Counted from the first letter of the stretch, positions 40,312 to 48,838 are shown. The stretch is 64,000 nt of DNA from Kineosporia mesophila (GCF_021129235.1 NZ_JAJOMA010000017.1:102788-166787); one strand, 5' to 3'. The notes: generated by a model not told the origin, from the sequence alone. Translations and numbers: made by a program.

Positions 40312-41325
40312 TCAGCTCCGCATGCTCCGCTGCCCGCCGACCGACCAGACCCGCCGGATCCGGCCGTCCTCGGCGAAGTCGAACACGTCGACACCACCCG
40401 CGCGGTGACCGCCCGCCTCGACGTCCCACAGCAGCCGGCCGTGGTCCCCGTCGATCGCATCGGCGACACCCGTGAAGACCACGCCCGGGTTCTGCGCGTG
40501 CCACCAGCCGAGATACCGCGCGAAGTCGTCGGCGGTGCGGATGTCGTCGGCGGGGGTCGACCCGTCGGGCTCGGTCACGGCGAAGTGGATGCGGAAGTCG
40601 TCGGCGCAGATCTGCCGGGCGATGTCGCCGTCGGTGTTCCACATCGTCAGCCACTCATCGAGCGAGTGCCGGGCGGTGGAGCTGGTCAGGGTGTTCACGT
40701 TCTCGGTCATGCCCCCACTCTGAGACGCCGACGCGACAACAGTATGTCGGTGTTCCTGAACGAGCCCGCGGTCACTACCTAGGACAGGCCCAGGGCCGGC
40801 TGCGGGAGGCGGGCCTGCTCGGCGTCCACCACCCGCTGCCGGGCCGCGCCAGGGTGTGCCGGTGACCGGCGCGTCACCGCGCACCGCCCGGGCGATGGAA
40901 CTCTCGAGCTTGAGCAGAAGATCGGCCAGGAGAGCGATCTCGTCCTCGTCCCAGTCCGCGCTGAACAACGTCCACCGCTGGTGGCCGCGCTCGTTCAGCG
41001 CGGCCACCTTCTTCTCCCCCTCCGGCGACACCTGGAGGAAGCGCGAGCGCCGATCGCCGGGATCGGTCTGGGCCTCCAGATCCCCGGCCGCCGTCAGGGC
41101 CTGGACCTGCTGGGTGATCGCGGCCCGGGAGAGACCGAGATACTCGGCCAGGTCTTTCGGCCGCACCTTCCCGACCCGCCGGACCGCCTCCAGAAGCACG
41201 AGATCACGGGCACCGGGCCGTTTCCGGCTCGCCCTCCCGACGTTGCCGGTTACCCGGACGAGCACCTCGGTCATCCGGGCCACCTCCTGCCGGCGTCGCT
41301 CGGCTTCCTCGGGCATGCCCTCCAT
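40312..41325 (-). CDS. MarR regulator fused in frame to a SnoaL-like domain
   Basis: One uninterrupted 337-codon frame with two normally separate proteins. Residues about 1-145: MarR winged helix (DLVLLEAVRRVGKVRPKDLAEYLGLSRAAITQQVQAL, DRRSRFLQVSPEGEKKV). About 150-205: Gly/Pro/Ala-rich linker. From Met206 (ATG 40710): a 132-residue SnoaL/NTF2-like unit, TARHSLDEWLTMWNTDGDIARQICADDFRIHF ... FARYLGWWHAQNPGVVFTGVADAIDGDHGRLLWDVEAGGHRAGGVDVFDFAEDGRIRRVWSVGG. The unit could also be translated separately from ATG 40710 (a G-run sits just before it). Either a genuine ligand-sensing fusion or two genes whose separating stop was lost. Confidence 0.75.
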   Translation of the reverse strand: MEGMPEEAERRRQEVARMTEVLVRVTGNVGRASRKRPGARDLVLLEAVRRVGKVRPKDLAEYLGLSRAAITQQVQALTAAGDLEAQTDPGDRRSRFLQVSPEGEKKVAALNERGHQRWTLFSADWDEDEIALLADLLLKLESSIARAVRGDAPVTGTPWRGPAAGGGRRAGPPPAAGPGPVLGSDRGLVQEHRHTVVASASQSGGMTENVNTLTSSTARHSLDEWLTMWNTDGDIARQICADDFRIHFAVTEPDGSTPADDIRTADDFARYLGWWHAQNPGVVFTGVADAIDGDHGRLLWDVEAGGHRAGGVDVFDFAEDGRIRRVWSVGGQRSMRS

Positions 41326-41334
41326 CCAGACCCG

Positions 41335-41351
41335 TTGATTAAGTAAATCAA
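41335..41351. promoter_or_regulatory. candidate MarR operator
   Basis: TTGATT-AAGTA-AATCAA is a perfect 6-bp inverted repeat in the AT-rich DNA immediately upstream of the MarR-SnoaL start at 41325. Typical autoregulatory MarR site. Confidence 0.6.
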
Positions 41352-41534
41352 TTAGTTGGCGAGGAGATGATGAGGACGGCGACCATGACAGCCGGCCACC
41401 GTCGCTGTCGTGATCCTGCGATCCCCCAGCCTATGGCCGGGATGTGCCCTATACCGGACAACGTCATGATGACGTGCTCGTTGCAGTCGTCCTGATCCGG
41501 CGTCTCACGGCGCAGATCTGAGACCCGCCGAACG

Positions 41535-41876
41535 TCAGGATCCGCCGTTCTCCAGGAGCGCACGCATCCGGCGGGCAACATCGGCGACGTTGTGCCCGTC
41601 CCACTCGGGCGCGGTCCCGGCCTCGGGCACGCCGGCGAACAATGACCAGTTCGCGGTTCGGTAGTGGTTGCTGACCTGCCCGGTGGGCAGCTGCGCCACG
41701 ACGATGAACCAGCCGCCCCCGAAGCAGGGTTCACCGTCGTAGTGCTTCCAGGAGCGGACGACGGGATACCCGGCCGCCAGCCAGGCCCGGACGGCGTGGG
41801 CGTGGTAGAGCAACCTGAACTCGTACAGCTCGTCGAAGGTGTGGAACCCGTCGGAGATGCTGCCGGTGCCGGTCAT
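41535..41876 (-). CDS. WDGH-domain protein (phage-type)
   Basis: 113 residues. It matches the pattern of the WDGH domain found in phage and prophage proteins: ELYEFRLLYHAHAVRAWLAAGYPVVRSWKHYDGEPCFGGGWFIVVAQLPTGQVSNHY then the eponymous PEWDGHNVADVARRMRAL. The whole domain is present with little else, so it is probably intact. Function of the family is unknown. No other phage gene is nearby, so it is either a domesticated gene or the last trace of a prophage. Confidence 0.8.
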   Translation of the reverse strand: MTGTGSISDGFHTFDELYEFRLLYHAHAVRAWLAAGYPVVRSWKHYDGEPCFGGGWFIVVAQLPTGQVSNHYRTANWSLFAGVPEAGTAPEWDGHNVADVARRMRALLENGGS

Positions 41877-41924
41877 CGTCTGCTCCCGTCGTGTGAGACC
41901 CGCTTGAGCTGGAGTCTGGCCGGA

Positions 41925-41944
41925 GATAAGCTGGCAAGCTTGTC
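41925..41944. promoter_or_regulatory. inverted repeat between WDGH and GrpB-family genes
   Basis: GATAAGCT-GGCA-AGCTTGTC (8-bp arms, one G/T wobble) in the 134-base divergent intergenic region. Candidate operator or promoter element for one or both genes. Confidence 0.4.
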
Positions 41945-42010
41945 ATCTCACCGGACCCGGCGTGGCGGCGGCAAGGGCCGACCACGTCGCACAGCGGGGA
42001 GAACGTACCG

Positions 42011-42574
42011 ATGACGAACAGCAGCAAGCCGCACCGGCCGGACGTCACGACGGTCGAGATCATCGGAGGCCCTGAGGCGCTCAAACTCGAGCTGCACAGC
42101 TACGAGGCCCGGTGGGCGCAGGGCTACCAGGAGCACCGGCGGCGGATCCTCGATGCGCTGACGACGGTGGACGTCGACGTCGAGCACATCGGGTCCACGT
42201 CGGTCCCCGGCCTGGCCGCCAAGCCAATCATCGACATCGTCGTGGCGGTGCCCGACATCACCGCCGAGGAGGACTACCTCCCGTCCCTCCTGACCGCCGG
42301 TTACGAACTACGGGTGCGTGAGCCGGGGCATCGGCTGGTGCGCAGCCTGACTCGTGACGTTCACGTGCACGTGTACGAACGAGGCGACGCCGCGGTGCAC
42401 GAGTACCTGCTGCTGCGTGACCATCTGCGCACCGATGCAGCCGACCGCGCCGTGTACGAGAGTGTCAAGAGGGACCTGCTCAGCCGGCGGTGGGACGACT
42501 CGAACGACTACGCCGACGCGAAGACCGAGGTGATCCTCGCGATCAAAGCGCGCGCCCGGGCCGCCCGCCCATAA
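42011..42574 (+). CDS. GrpB-family nucleotidyltransferase-fold protein
   Basis: 187 residues. GrpB/UPF0157 pattern: VDVEHIGSTSVPGLAAKPIIDIVVAVPDI, carrying the GS and D-x-D-like residues of the nucleotidyltransferase fold, then YELRVREPGHRLVRSL, VHVHVYERGDAAVHEYLLLRDHLRTD, Y..VKRDLLSRRWDDSNDYADAKTEVILAI. Often found as a free-standing cytoplasmic protein; biochemical role is not established. Converges on the PL11 lyase gene with a strong terminator between. Confidence 0.92.
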   Translation: MTNSSKPHRPDVTTVEIIGGPEALKLELHSYEARWAQGYQEHRRRILDALTTVDVDVEHIGSTSVPGLAAKPIIDIVVAVPDITAEEDYLPSLLTAGYELRVREPGHRLVRSLTRDVHVHVYERGDAAVHEYLLLRDHLRTDAADRAVYESVKRDLLSRRWDDSNDYADAKTEVILAIKARARAARP

Positions 42575-42591
42575 ACCCGCCATCCATCCGT

Positions 42592-42630
42592 GGGGAAGAT
42601 CCGTGCGGACAGGCCGCACGGATCTTCCCC
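42592..42630. terminator. bidirectional terminator
   Basis: GGGGAAGATCCGTGCGG, loop ACAGG, then the exact 17-base complement, between convergent stops at 42574 and 42644. A perfect 17-bp stem; serves both strands. Confidence 0.85.
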
Positions 42631-42643
42631 GGTCCGGCTGGTT

Positions 42644-44503
42644 TCAGCTGCCCAGGGCGAAGCTGGGGTGGGGCGGCTGGTTGTAGGCGGTGTTCTGCCA
42701 GGCCACGGCCTCGCGGTACATCCGGTCCAGCATCAGGGACACGTGGGAGATGCTGGTCGTGTCGGTGGTGGAGAAGATCCGCAGAGCCGTGCCGGCCGTG
42801 GTCGGCCAGATCACTTCCTCACGCCAGTCGCCGAGGATGTCGGCCTGCAGGGCCGGTACGGCCTTGGTGCCGTTGATCGAGGTGACGCCGTCGGCGGTCA
42901 GCAGGCGGGTGTCGGCGCTGGTGCCGTACTTGTCGATGTGATTGCTGTCCAGCAGTTCCCGCTGGGCGTCGCCGTCCCACCAGATGACGAAGTTGGTGCT
43001 GGAGGGCTTGCGGCCGATGTTCGTGCCGCTGGTGTTGTACAGGCCGCTGACGCCGGACGACCAGGACTCGGCGCCCGCGCTGCCCGCGTAGATGTCGTCG
43101 GAGACCCCACGGCCGTTGTCACACCCGCACGAGGCGTTCGACCAGAGGATCGCCCCGGTGCGGGCATCGGCCATCCAGGCCGCGAGTTTCGAGGTGTCCT
43201 CGTCCACCTTGAACACCTCCAGCCCGGCGCGCGAGGGGATCAGGTCGCCCACGTGGTAGGCGTCGCCGTGGCCCTGGCCGTTGACCCACAGGCCCGACCC
43301 GTTGTCGTCGACGGCCATGGCCCCGTAGAGGATCTCGTCCTTGCCGTCCGCATCCACGTCGGCGATCGAGAGCTGGTGGTTGCCCTGCCCGGTCCAGGCC
43401 GGGCCGTTGGTGGAGGAACTGCTGTCGAAGGTCCACTTCCGGGTCAGTACCCCGCCCCGGAAGTCCCAGGCCGCGATGACGCTGCGGGTGTAGTAGCCGC
43501 GGGCCATCACGATGCTGGGGTAGGAACCGTTGAGGTAGGCCGTGCCGGCCAGGAACCGGTCGACGCGGTTGCCGTACGAGTCGCCCCACGACGACACGGT
43601 CCCCCGGGCCGGCACGTAGTCGGCCGTGGCCAGGGCTTTTCCGGTCTGGCCGCTGAACACGGTGAGGAACTCGGGGCCGCTCAGGATGTAGCCGGAGCTG
43701 TTGCGGTAGTCGGCGCCGGAGCTGCCGATCACCACCCCGGTGCCGTCCTTGGTGGCGTCGGCGGTCTTCATCGCCACCTCGGCCTTGCCGTCACCGTCGT
43801 AGTCGAACACCTGGAACTGCGTGTAATGCGCTCCGGCACGGATGTTCCGGCCCATGTCGATGCGCCACAGCCGGGTGCCGTTCAGTTCGTAGGCGTCGAT
43901 GAGGACGTTGCCGGTGTAACCGCTCTGGGAGTTGTCCTTGGCGTTGGACGGGTCCCACTTCAGCACGATCTCGTAGGCACCGTCACCGTCCAGGTCACCG
44001 ACGGACGCGTCCCCGGGGGCGTAGGTGTACGCCACCCCGTCGGGTGTGGTCCCGCCGGCGGGTTTGCTGAGCGGCACGTCCATGGACGAGGCGGCCAGCG
44101 CGGTCGCCGAGGCCCCGGGTGCGGTCGCGAGCGTTGGGACGCCGTCACTCACGGCCCGCACGGTGTAGGAAGCCCCGGCGGGCGCATCGGCGTCGGTGAA
44201 GTTGGTGCCGGCGGTGACGGGCTGGTCGTTGACCTTGACCGAACCCCGGTAGACGTCGAAGGCCGCACCGGCCGGGTCGGACGGGAGCAGGCGCCAGGAC
44301 AGGAAGTTGTTCTCCCCGGAGCGAAGCACCACCAAACCCCGGTCGAGTTTATCCCCGGATGCCTCAGCTGCGGCGGAAGGATCTGCCGCGGTGCGGTTCT
44401 GAACGGTCTCGGCGTGGGCCGAGCGGGTGCCCAGCCCGATGATCAGGACAGTCAGGACGAGGATCAGCAGGCGTTGCTGACGCAGCGATGTGGACGGACT
44501 CAT
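42644..44503 (-). CDS. secreted rhamnogalacturonan lyase, PL11
   Basis: 619 residues. ATG 44503 with GGGAG 6 bases upstream; Sec signal LLILVLTVLIIGLGTRSAHA. A fibronectin-like/beta N-terminal part (about 40-165) starts with LDRGLVVLRSGENNFLSWRLL, the PL11 signature beginning. Then an eight-bladed propeller with calcium-binding DLDGDGAYEIVLKWDPSNAKDNS, FDYDGDGKAEVAMKTADATKDG, IADVDADGKDEILYGAM, HVGDLIPSRAGLEVFKVDED and DILGDWREEVIWP. Cleaves the rhamnose-galacturonate backbone of pectin outside the cell. No sugar transporter or other pectinase is beside it, so it is a lone scavenging enzyme here; upstream palindromes suggest substrate-controlled expression. Confidence 0.94.
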   Translation of the reverse strand: MSPSTSLRQQRLLILVLTVLIIGLGTRSAHAETVQNRTAADPSAAAEASGDKLDRGLVVLRSGENNFLSWRLLPSDPAGAAFDVYRGSVKVNDQPVTAGTNFTDADAPAGASYTVRAVSDGVPTLATAPGASATALAASSMDVPLSKPAGGTTPDGVAYTYAPGDASVGDLDGDGAYEIVLKWDPSNAKDNSQSGYTGNVLIDAYELNGTRLWRIDMGRNIRAGAHYTQFQVFDYDGDGKAEVAMKTADATKDGTGVVIGSSGADYRNSSGYILSGPEFLTVFSGQTGKALATADYVPARGTVSSWGDSYGNRVDRFLAGTAYLNGSYPSIVMARGYYTRSVIAAWDFRGGVLTRKWTFDSSSSTNGPAWTGQGNHQLSIADVDADGKDEILYGAMAVDDNGSGLWVNGQGHGDAYHVGDLIPSRAGLEVFKVDEDTSKLAAWMADARTGAILWSNASCGCDNGRGVSDDIYAGSAGAESWSSGVSGLYNTSGTNIGRKPSSTNFVIWWDGDAQRELLDSNHIDKYGTSADTRLLTADGVTSINGTKAVPALQADILGDWREEVIWPTTAGTALRIFSTTDTTSISHVSLMLDRMYREAVAWQNTAYNQPPHPSFALGS

Positions 44504-44922
44504 GACAGGCTCCCACGTGGTCAGGGGAACGGGCCCGGAATCCGCGGCCGGTGCCGGACGGCGCGGAACGACCCGCTCGCTGTGAGATCGGAACGATCTC
44601 ACTGTCACGAGCGCCCCGTCGTTCCGTCAACGACGGGGCGCCCGGCGTGAGACTGCCGGAATCGGCCAGCGGACGCGGGTCGTGCGGGGGGCGGCTCCGG
44701 TCACCGATTCCGGGCCCGAGAACCACTGTCGGGAAAATAGTTTCCCGGTTCCTCGACCTGCCGAAGTATCACGTCGCGGGAAGGGCCCGATACGGGTCTC
44801 GTTCACGGATGACACTCGTGGACGCAGCTTTCGAGGCTACCCCTGACAGGCGGCGGTGACAATGACGGATCGCCCCGTCCATCTCCGCACTTCGGCCTGG
44901 AAAGTATTTTCCCGGCCATCAT
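44504..44922. promoter_or_regulatory. 419-base intergenic region upstream of the PL11 lyase
   Basis: No gene. It holds GTGAGATCG-GAA-CGATCTCAC (44582-44602, perfect 9-bp arms, likely operator about 80 bases before the lyase start). A hairpin of 13-bp arms follows at 44611-44641 (GCGCCCCGTCGTT, loop CCGTC), probably terminating the phospholipase transcript. Two related palindromes, GGGAAAATAGTTTCCC (44731-44746) and its near-copy on the other strand (44899-44913), flank about 150 bases. Confidence 0.55.
44611..44641 (-). terminator. strong hairpin downstream of phospholipase A2 gene
   Basis: GCGCCCCGTCGTT and its exact complement around a 5-base loop. It is downstream of the minus-strand gene ending at 44923 and upstream of the PL11 promoter region, so it insulates the two. 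Confidence 0.5.
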
Positions 44923-45714
44923 TCAGTCGTCGTCGCCGAAGGCGGTGACGGCTGCGTAGTAGACCACGGCGATCGACCGGCAGGTGGCCCGCAGCGGGTT
45001 GAGGGATCCGTAGGCGTAGTTGCAGTTGGTGTACAGGTCCTGCTTGAAGGCCGCGTCGCAGGCGGCCTTGTGATCACCGGGTACCTCGTAGCACATGTCG
45101 TGCGTGGCGCACGGCCCGCGGAAGTCGGCGCTGGCCCAGGAGTCCGGCGAGCTGGTGCAGTAGTCGTGGAGGCTGCCCAGTTCCGGGTTGTACACGTAGC
45201 CGGCCGGCACCGACACGAAGGCGGCGGCCCGGAGAAGGCTCGGGGGCGCGACGTCGGTGGTGGCCCCGACCGGTGCGTAGTCCGAGAAGATGACGGTCGC
45301 GGGTACCGCGTCCCCCTCGTCCACCGTGACCGTCTGGATCAGGTCAGTGCCGTCGATGCGGTAGGTCGTCGGCAGGAACGAACCGTCCTGCGCCACCGTG
45401 TAGGGCTCGTCGTAGGCGCCCACCACGGTCCCGTCGGCGTCCTCCACCACCACCCCGTCGGAGAACTCGCCGCCCTCGGCGACATTCGCGTCCAGCGGAC
45501 GCAGGCGTCCACCATCGGGAACCTCGGCGGCGAACTGGAACGAATACGTCCCGGGCTCGGTGATCTGCTCGGGCGTGAGCGCCGTGGTGGCGACGGACGA
45601 CACCACGGTGATCGATTCCGTCGCCGCATTCGCGGAGGCCGGGGACCAGGCCGTCACCGCCACCCCGATGATCCCGCCGAGTAAGCCCAACCTGATACGC
45701 GCCGCTGCCTTCAT
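44923..45714 (-). CDS. secreted prokaryotic phospholipase A2
   Basis: 263 residues. ATG 45714 starts a Sec signal (RLGLLGGIIGVAVTAWSPASANA). About 35-165: beta-rich module with no recognised name (ALTPEQITEPGTYSFQFAAEV...). About 175-263: bacterial/fungal PLA2 domain with LHDYCTSSPDSWASADFRGPCATHDMCYE, giving the His-Asp dyad in THDMCYE and Cys residues for two disulfides, and FKQDLYTNCNYAYG. Hydrolyses the sn-2 ester of phospholipids, usually calcium dependent. The extra N-terminal domain is unusual for the about 120-residue Streptomyces enzyme and may direct binding or act as a pro-region. Divergent to an M1 peptidase. Confidence 0.88.
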   Translation of the reverse strand: MKAAARIRLGLLGGIIGVAVTAWSPASANAATESITVVSSVATTALTPEQITEPGTYSFQFAAEVPDGGRLRPLDANVAEGGEFSDGVVVEDADGTVVGAYDEPYTVAQDGSFLPTTYRIDGTDLIQTVTVDEGDAVPATVIFSDYAPVGATTDVAPPSLLRAAAFVSVPAGYVYNPELGSLHDYCTSSPDSWASADFRGPCATHDMCYEVPGDHKAACDAAFKQDLYTNCNYAYGSLNPLRATCRSIAVVYYAAVTAFGDDD

Positions 45715-45931
45715 GGCCTGGTCACACTCCTGATTATTAGTGAATGCGTTGCGGTGAAAGACTTTCCGAAAACCAGAACCACGTTCTTCGGTAACCGGAG
45801 TGAATTTAACCGGTGACATCAATAGGCGTCAACAAATAGTCGGCCGGCTCGTGACCGGTTCTGCGAAAGGATCGGAAATTACCCGCAGGTCTCGGCCACG
45901 ACGTCGCCGGGAGAGGCATACGTTGCAGTGC

Positions 45932-47497
45932 ATGATGAGTTCCCGCTTGCGATTCCCTGTCGCCGCAACGGCGACTGTCTGTCTCGGTTTCCTGGCCACC
46001 GTGGGTGCCTCCGGTGCCGGCGCGGCCACCGTCGGCCGGCAACCCGCGTTCGACCCCCGTCCCGGGAGCGCCGGCATCGGCGACCGGCTGTACCCGACGC
46101 TCGGCAACGGGGGTTACGACGCGCGTCACTACGACCTGAGCGTGAGATACGCGAGCAGTGATCCGGCGTCCGGCATCGACGGCACAGTCACCCTGAAGGC
46201 CAAGGCCACGCAGGATCTTTCGAGCTTCGACCTGGATTTCAGTGGGGACGCGGTCGGTGGCGTCACGGTCGACGGCAAGCCCGCGACGTTCAGCCGGGTG
46301 GGCGAGGAACTGGTGATCACCCCGGCCCGGGCGCTGTACCGCGGGGAGACCTTCCGGGTGACCGTCAGCCACTTCACCGCCAGGCCGACGGTGGCGAACC
46401 CGGACCAGCTGCTGTCCACGGTCTTCTTCATCACCCCGGACGGCTCGGCGACGTCGGGGCAGCCGAACGCGATGCACGCGGTGTACCCGTCCAACGACCA
46501 TCCCCGCGACAAGGCCTCGTTCACCATCGAGATGAACGTGCCGACCGGTGAGACGGCCGTGGCCAACGGGGTTCTGAAGAGCACGAAGTCCACCGGCGAC
46601 GGGCGCACCACCTGGACCTACGAGCAGCGCCAGCCGATGGCCACCGAGCTGACGCAGCTGGCGGCCGGGAAGTTCACCGTCATCGACCAGGGAGACGTGA
46701 ACGGGGTCCCGGTGCGCGACGTGGTCCCGACCCGCTTGGTGGACGAGTACCGGTCCAGGCTCGCTGTCTCCAGGAGCCAGATCACCTGGATGCAGAAGCA
46801 GGTCCGGAAGTATCCGTTCGACCTGTACGGATCGCTGGTGGTGGACACCGAACTGGGCTTCGCGCTGGAGACTCAGACCCTGTCTCTCTACGACACCCCG
46901 TGGTGGACATACCCGCAGTCGGTGTGGGAGCCGGTGATGACACACGAACTGGCGCACCAGTGGTTCGGGGACGACGTGGCTCCCTGGGAGTGGAGCGACG
47001 TCTGGCTGAACGAGGGCCACGCCACCTGGTATGAGCTGCTGTACGCCGCGGACCGGGGCATGCTGCCCGGTTCTTTCGACGACACGATGAAGGGTCTCTA
47101 CCGCGACGCGAACTCCGAGCGGGCCGAGAACGGGCCGGTGGCCCAGCCCCTCAGCGGTGACGTCTACGACGTGTTCAACAGCAATGTCTACGGCGGTGGC
47201 GCCCTGGTGCTGTACGCGCTGCGGCAGAAGATCGGCACGCCCGACTTCGTGAAGCTGGAGCGGGCCTGGACGAAGAAGTACTCCGGCGAGAGCGCGTCCA
47301 CGGCCGACTTCATCGCCCTGGCCTCGAAGGTGTCGGGCCAGGATCTGAGCGTGTTCCTGCAGGACTGGCTGTACGGCACCACGGTGCCGCCGATGCCTGG
47401 TCACCCGGACTGGGTCGCTGCGGACCCCGGGACCAGCATCACGCAGAAGTCGCTGCCGGACGGCATCACTCAGCTGGGCCGGGCGGCCCGTCGCTGA
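45932..47497 (+). CDS. secreted M1-family metallopeptidase
   Basis: 521 residues. ATG 45932 (or 45935) with GGGAGAGG about 15 bases upstream; Sec signal FPVAATATVCLGFLATVGASGAGAA. Aminopeptidase-N-like N-terminal beta domain (DLSVRYASSDPASGIDGTVTLKAKA), a GAMEN-like loop altered to GFALETQT, zinc site HELAH with His338, Glu339, His342 and Glu361 in NEGHATWYELLY. It stops soon after the catalytic domain and lacks the large C-terminal HEAT-like domain of cytoplasmic aminopeptidase N, as in other exported actinobacterial members. An extracellular aminopeptidase is likely. Confidence 0.92.
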   Translation: MMSSRLRFPVAATATVCLGFLATVGASGAGAATVGRQPAFDPRPGSAGIGDRLYPTLGNGGYDARHYDLSVRYASSDPASGIDGTVTLKAKATQDLSSFDLDFSGDAVGGVTVDGKPATFSRVGEELVITPARALYRGETFRVTVSHFTARPTVANPDQLLSTVFFITPDGSATSGQPNAMHAVYPSNDHPRDKASFTIEMNVPTGETAVANGVLKSTKSTGDGRTTWTYEQRQPMATELTQLAAGKFTVIDQGDVNGVPVRDVVPTRLVDEYRSRLAVSRSQITWMQKQVRKYPFDLYGSLVVDTELGFALETQTLSLYDTPWWTYPQSVWEPVMTHELAHQWFGDDVAPWEWSDVWLNEGHATWYELLYAADRGMLPGSFDDTMKGLYRDANSERAENGPVAQPLSGDVYDVFNSNVYGGGALVLYALRQKIGTPDFVKLERAWTKKYSGESASTADFIALASKVSGQDLSVFLQDWLYGTTVPPMPGHPDWVAADPGTSITQKSLPDGITQLGRAARR

Positions 47498-47522
47498 CCT
47501 GCTGACCTGCTGACCTGCTGAC
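47493..47522. repeat. GCTGACCT tandem repeat at a stop codon
   Basis: GCTGACCT three times plus GCTGAC. The first TGA is the peptidase stop. Because the unit is 8 bases, the four TGA copies fall in all three frames, guaranteeing termination. It may be chance slippage. Confidence 0.8.
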
Positions 47523-47526
47523 GCGC

Positions 47527-47561
47527 CGACGGACGCCGGGTTCCGGGCCCGGCGTCCGTCG
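47527..47561. terminator. bidirectional terminator
   Basis: CGACGGACGCCGGG, 7-base loop, exact 14-base complement, between the convergent M1 peptidase and alcohol dehydrogenase genes. Confidence 0.85.
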
Positions 47562-47567
47562 CACGGT

Positions 47568-48722
47568 TCAGCGGGAGGCGAGCACCGCCGTCGTGAACTC
47601 CTCGCGGGTCAGCGGCAGCGGGTTGGCCTTCGTCGACGACGCGGCCAGCGCCCCCTCGACGAGTTCGTCCACATCGGCGTCCCGCAGGCCCAGTTCGGTC
47701 AGGCCGGGAACACCCAGATCACGGACGAGGGCACCCAGCGCGGCGACGGCCTGCTCGGCGCCGGCCTGCGGGTCGCCCGTGACCAGGGGGCCGAGAGCAT
47801 CGAGACGGCCCTGCGCCACCGGGTCGGGAGCGCGACGCAACGCCGCCAGGTCGGCCTCGAGCACCGCCGGCAGGAACGCCGCGCACAGGGCTCCGTGCGG
47901 GGCGCCGAGCATGCCACCGGCCACCCCGGCCAGACCGTGCACCGCGCCCAGACCGGCGTTGGCCAGGCACACTCCACCCAGGAGGGAGGCCAGCGCCAGG
48001 TCCGCGCGCACCTCCGGGTCGTCGGTGCCCTCGGCGGCGGCACGTGGCAAGGCCCGCAGTGACGCGGCCAGGCCCTGCCGGGCCAGGGCATCGGTGACCG
48101 GGTTGGCCCGGCGCGAGATCAGCGGCTCGATCAGCTGCACCAGCGCGTCCAGCCCGCCGTGCACCAGAGGATCACGCGGCAGGCCCTGCAACAGGTCCGG
48201 ATCGACGACCGCGGCCAGCGCCAGCAGGGCCGGCGACCGCAGGCTCACCTTCACCCGCCCGGCCGTGAGCACCGCGTTGCGGGTGACCTCCGAGCCGGTA
48301 CCGGCCGTGGTCGGTACCGCCACCCACGGCAGCACCGGCCCGGACAGCGCCTGACCACGGCCGACCACCTCCAGGTGGTCGAGCGGGTCGCCGTTGCCGA
48401 CCAGGGCCGCCACCGCCTTGGCGGTGTCCAGGACCGAACCGCCACCCACACCCAGCACCGCGGAGACACCCGCGCGACGGGCCGTGCCCACCGCGTCCCC
48501 CACCGCGTCCACTGTCGGCTCACCCACGACCCGGACCGTCGTGACCGTGACCCCCGCCTTCTCCAGGCGCTCGCGCAGCGGCGCCGCGTGCCGGTCGCCC
48601 GACCCGGTGACCAGCAGCACACCGCCCTCACCGGCGGCCCGGGCCACCACGTCGGCGGCCTCGGCGGCCCGTCCCGCGCCGAAGCGCACGTCTCCGGGCA
48701 GCGTGAGCGCGAAGGGCTTCAC
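47568..48722 (-). CDS. iron-containing alcohol dehydrogenase / maleylacetate reductase-like
   Basis: 384 residues from GTG 48722, with GGGGCG upstream on the minus strand; longer frames add Arg-rich noise. Group III dehydrogenase: N-terminal FALTLPGDVRFGAGRAAE, NAD-binding VSAVLGVGGGSVLDTAKAVAAL, VPTTAGTGSEVTRNAVL, metal-site segment HGGLDALVQLIEPLISRRANPVTDALA, and VHGLAGVAGGMLGAPHGALCAAFLPAVL (His ligands). Maleylacetate reductases and simple alcohol dehydrogenases share these motifs and I cannot separate them. A TetR gene lies upstream on the same strand beyond a long hairpin. Confidence 0.85.
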   Translation of the reverse strand: MKPFALTLPGDVRFGAGRAAEAADVVARAAGEGGVLLVTGSGDRHAAPLRERLEKAGVTVTTVRVVGEPTVDAVGDAVGTARRAGVSAVLGVGGGSVLDTAKAVAALVGNGDPLDHLEVVGRGQALSGPVLPWVAVPTTAGTGSEVTRNAVLTAGRVKVSLRSPALLALAAVVDPDLLQGLPRDPLVHGGLDALVQLIEPLISRRANPVTDALARQGLAASLRALPRAAAEGTDDPEVRADLALASLLGGVCLANAGLGAVHGLAGVAGGMLGAPHGALCAAFLPAVLEADLAALRRAPDPVAQGRLDALGPLVTGDPQAGAEQAVAALGALVRDLGVPGLTELGLRDADVDELVEGALAASSTKANPLPLTREEFTTAVLASR

Positions 48723-48838
48723 CGCTGCGCCCCGACGACGAAAGCTACGGAGCAGGGCACGAAAAGGTTCTCGGACATGCCAGCACGCTACCGGTGGGAC
48801 CTTCGTCCCCCGCGACCGTGCCCCCAACCTCGTTCGTC

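Noticed and set aside
41461..41475. ACGTCAT-G-ATGACGT palindrome
   Set aside because: Perfect but short and far from any start codon; too weak to call a site.
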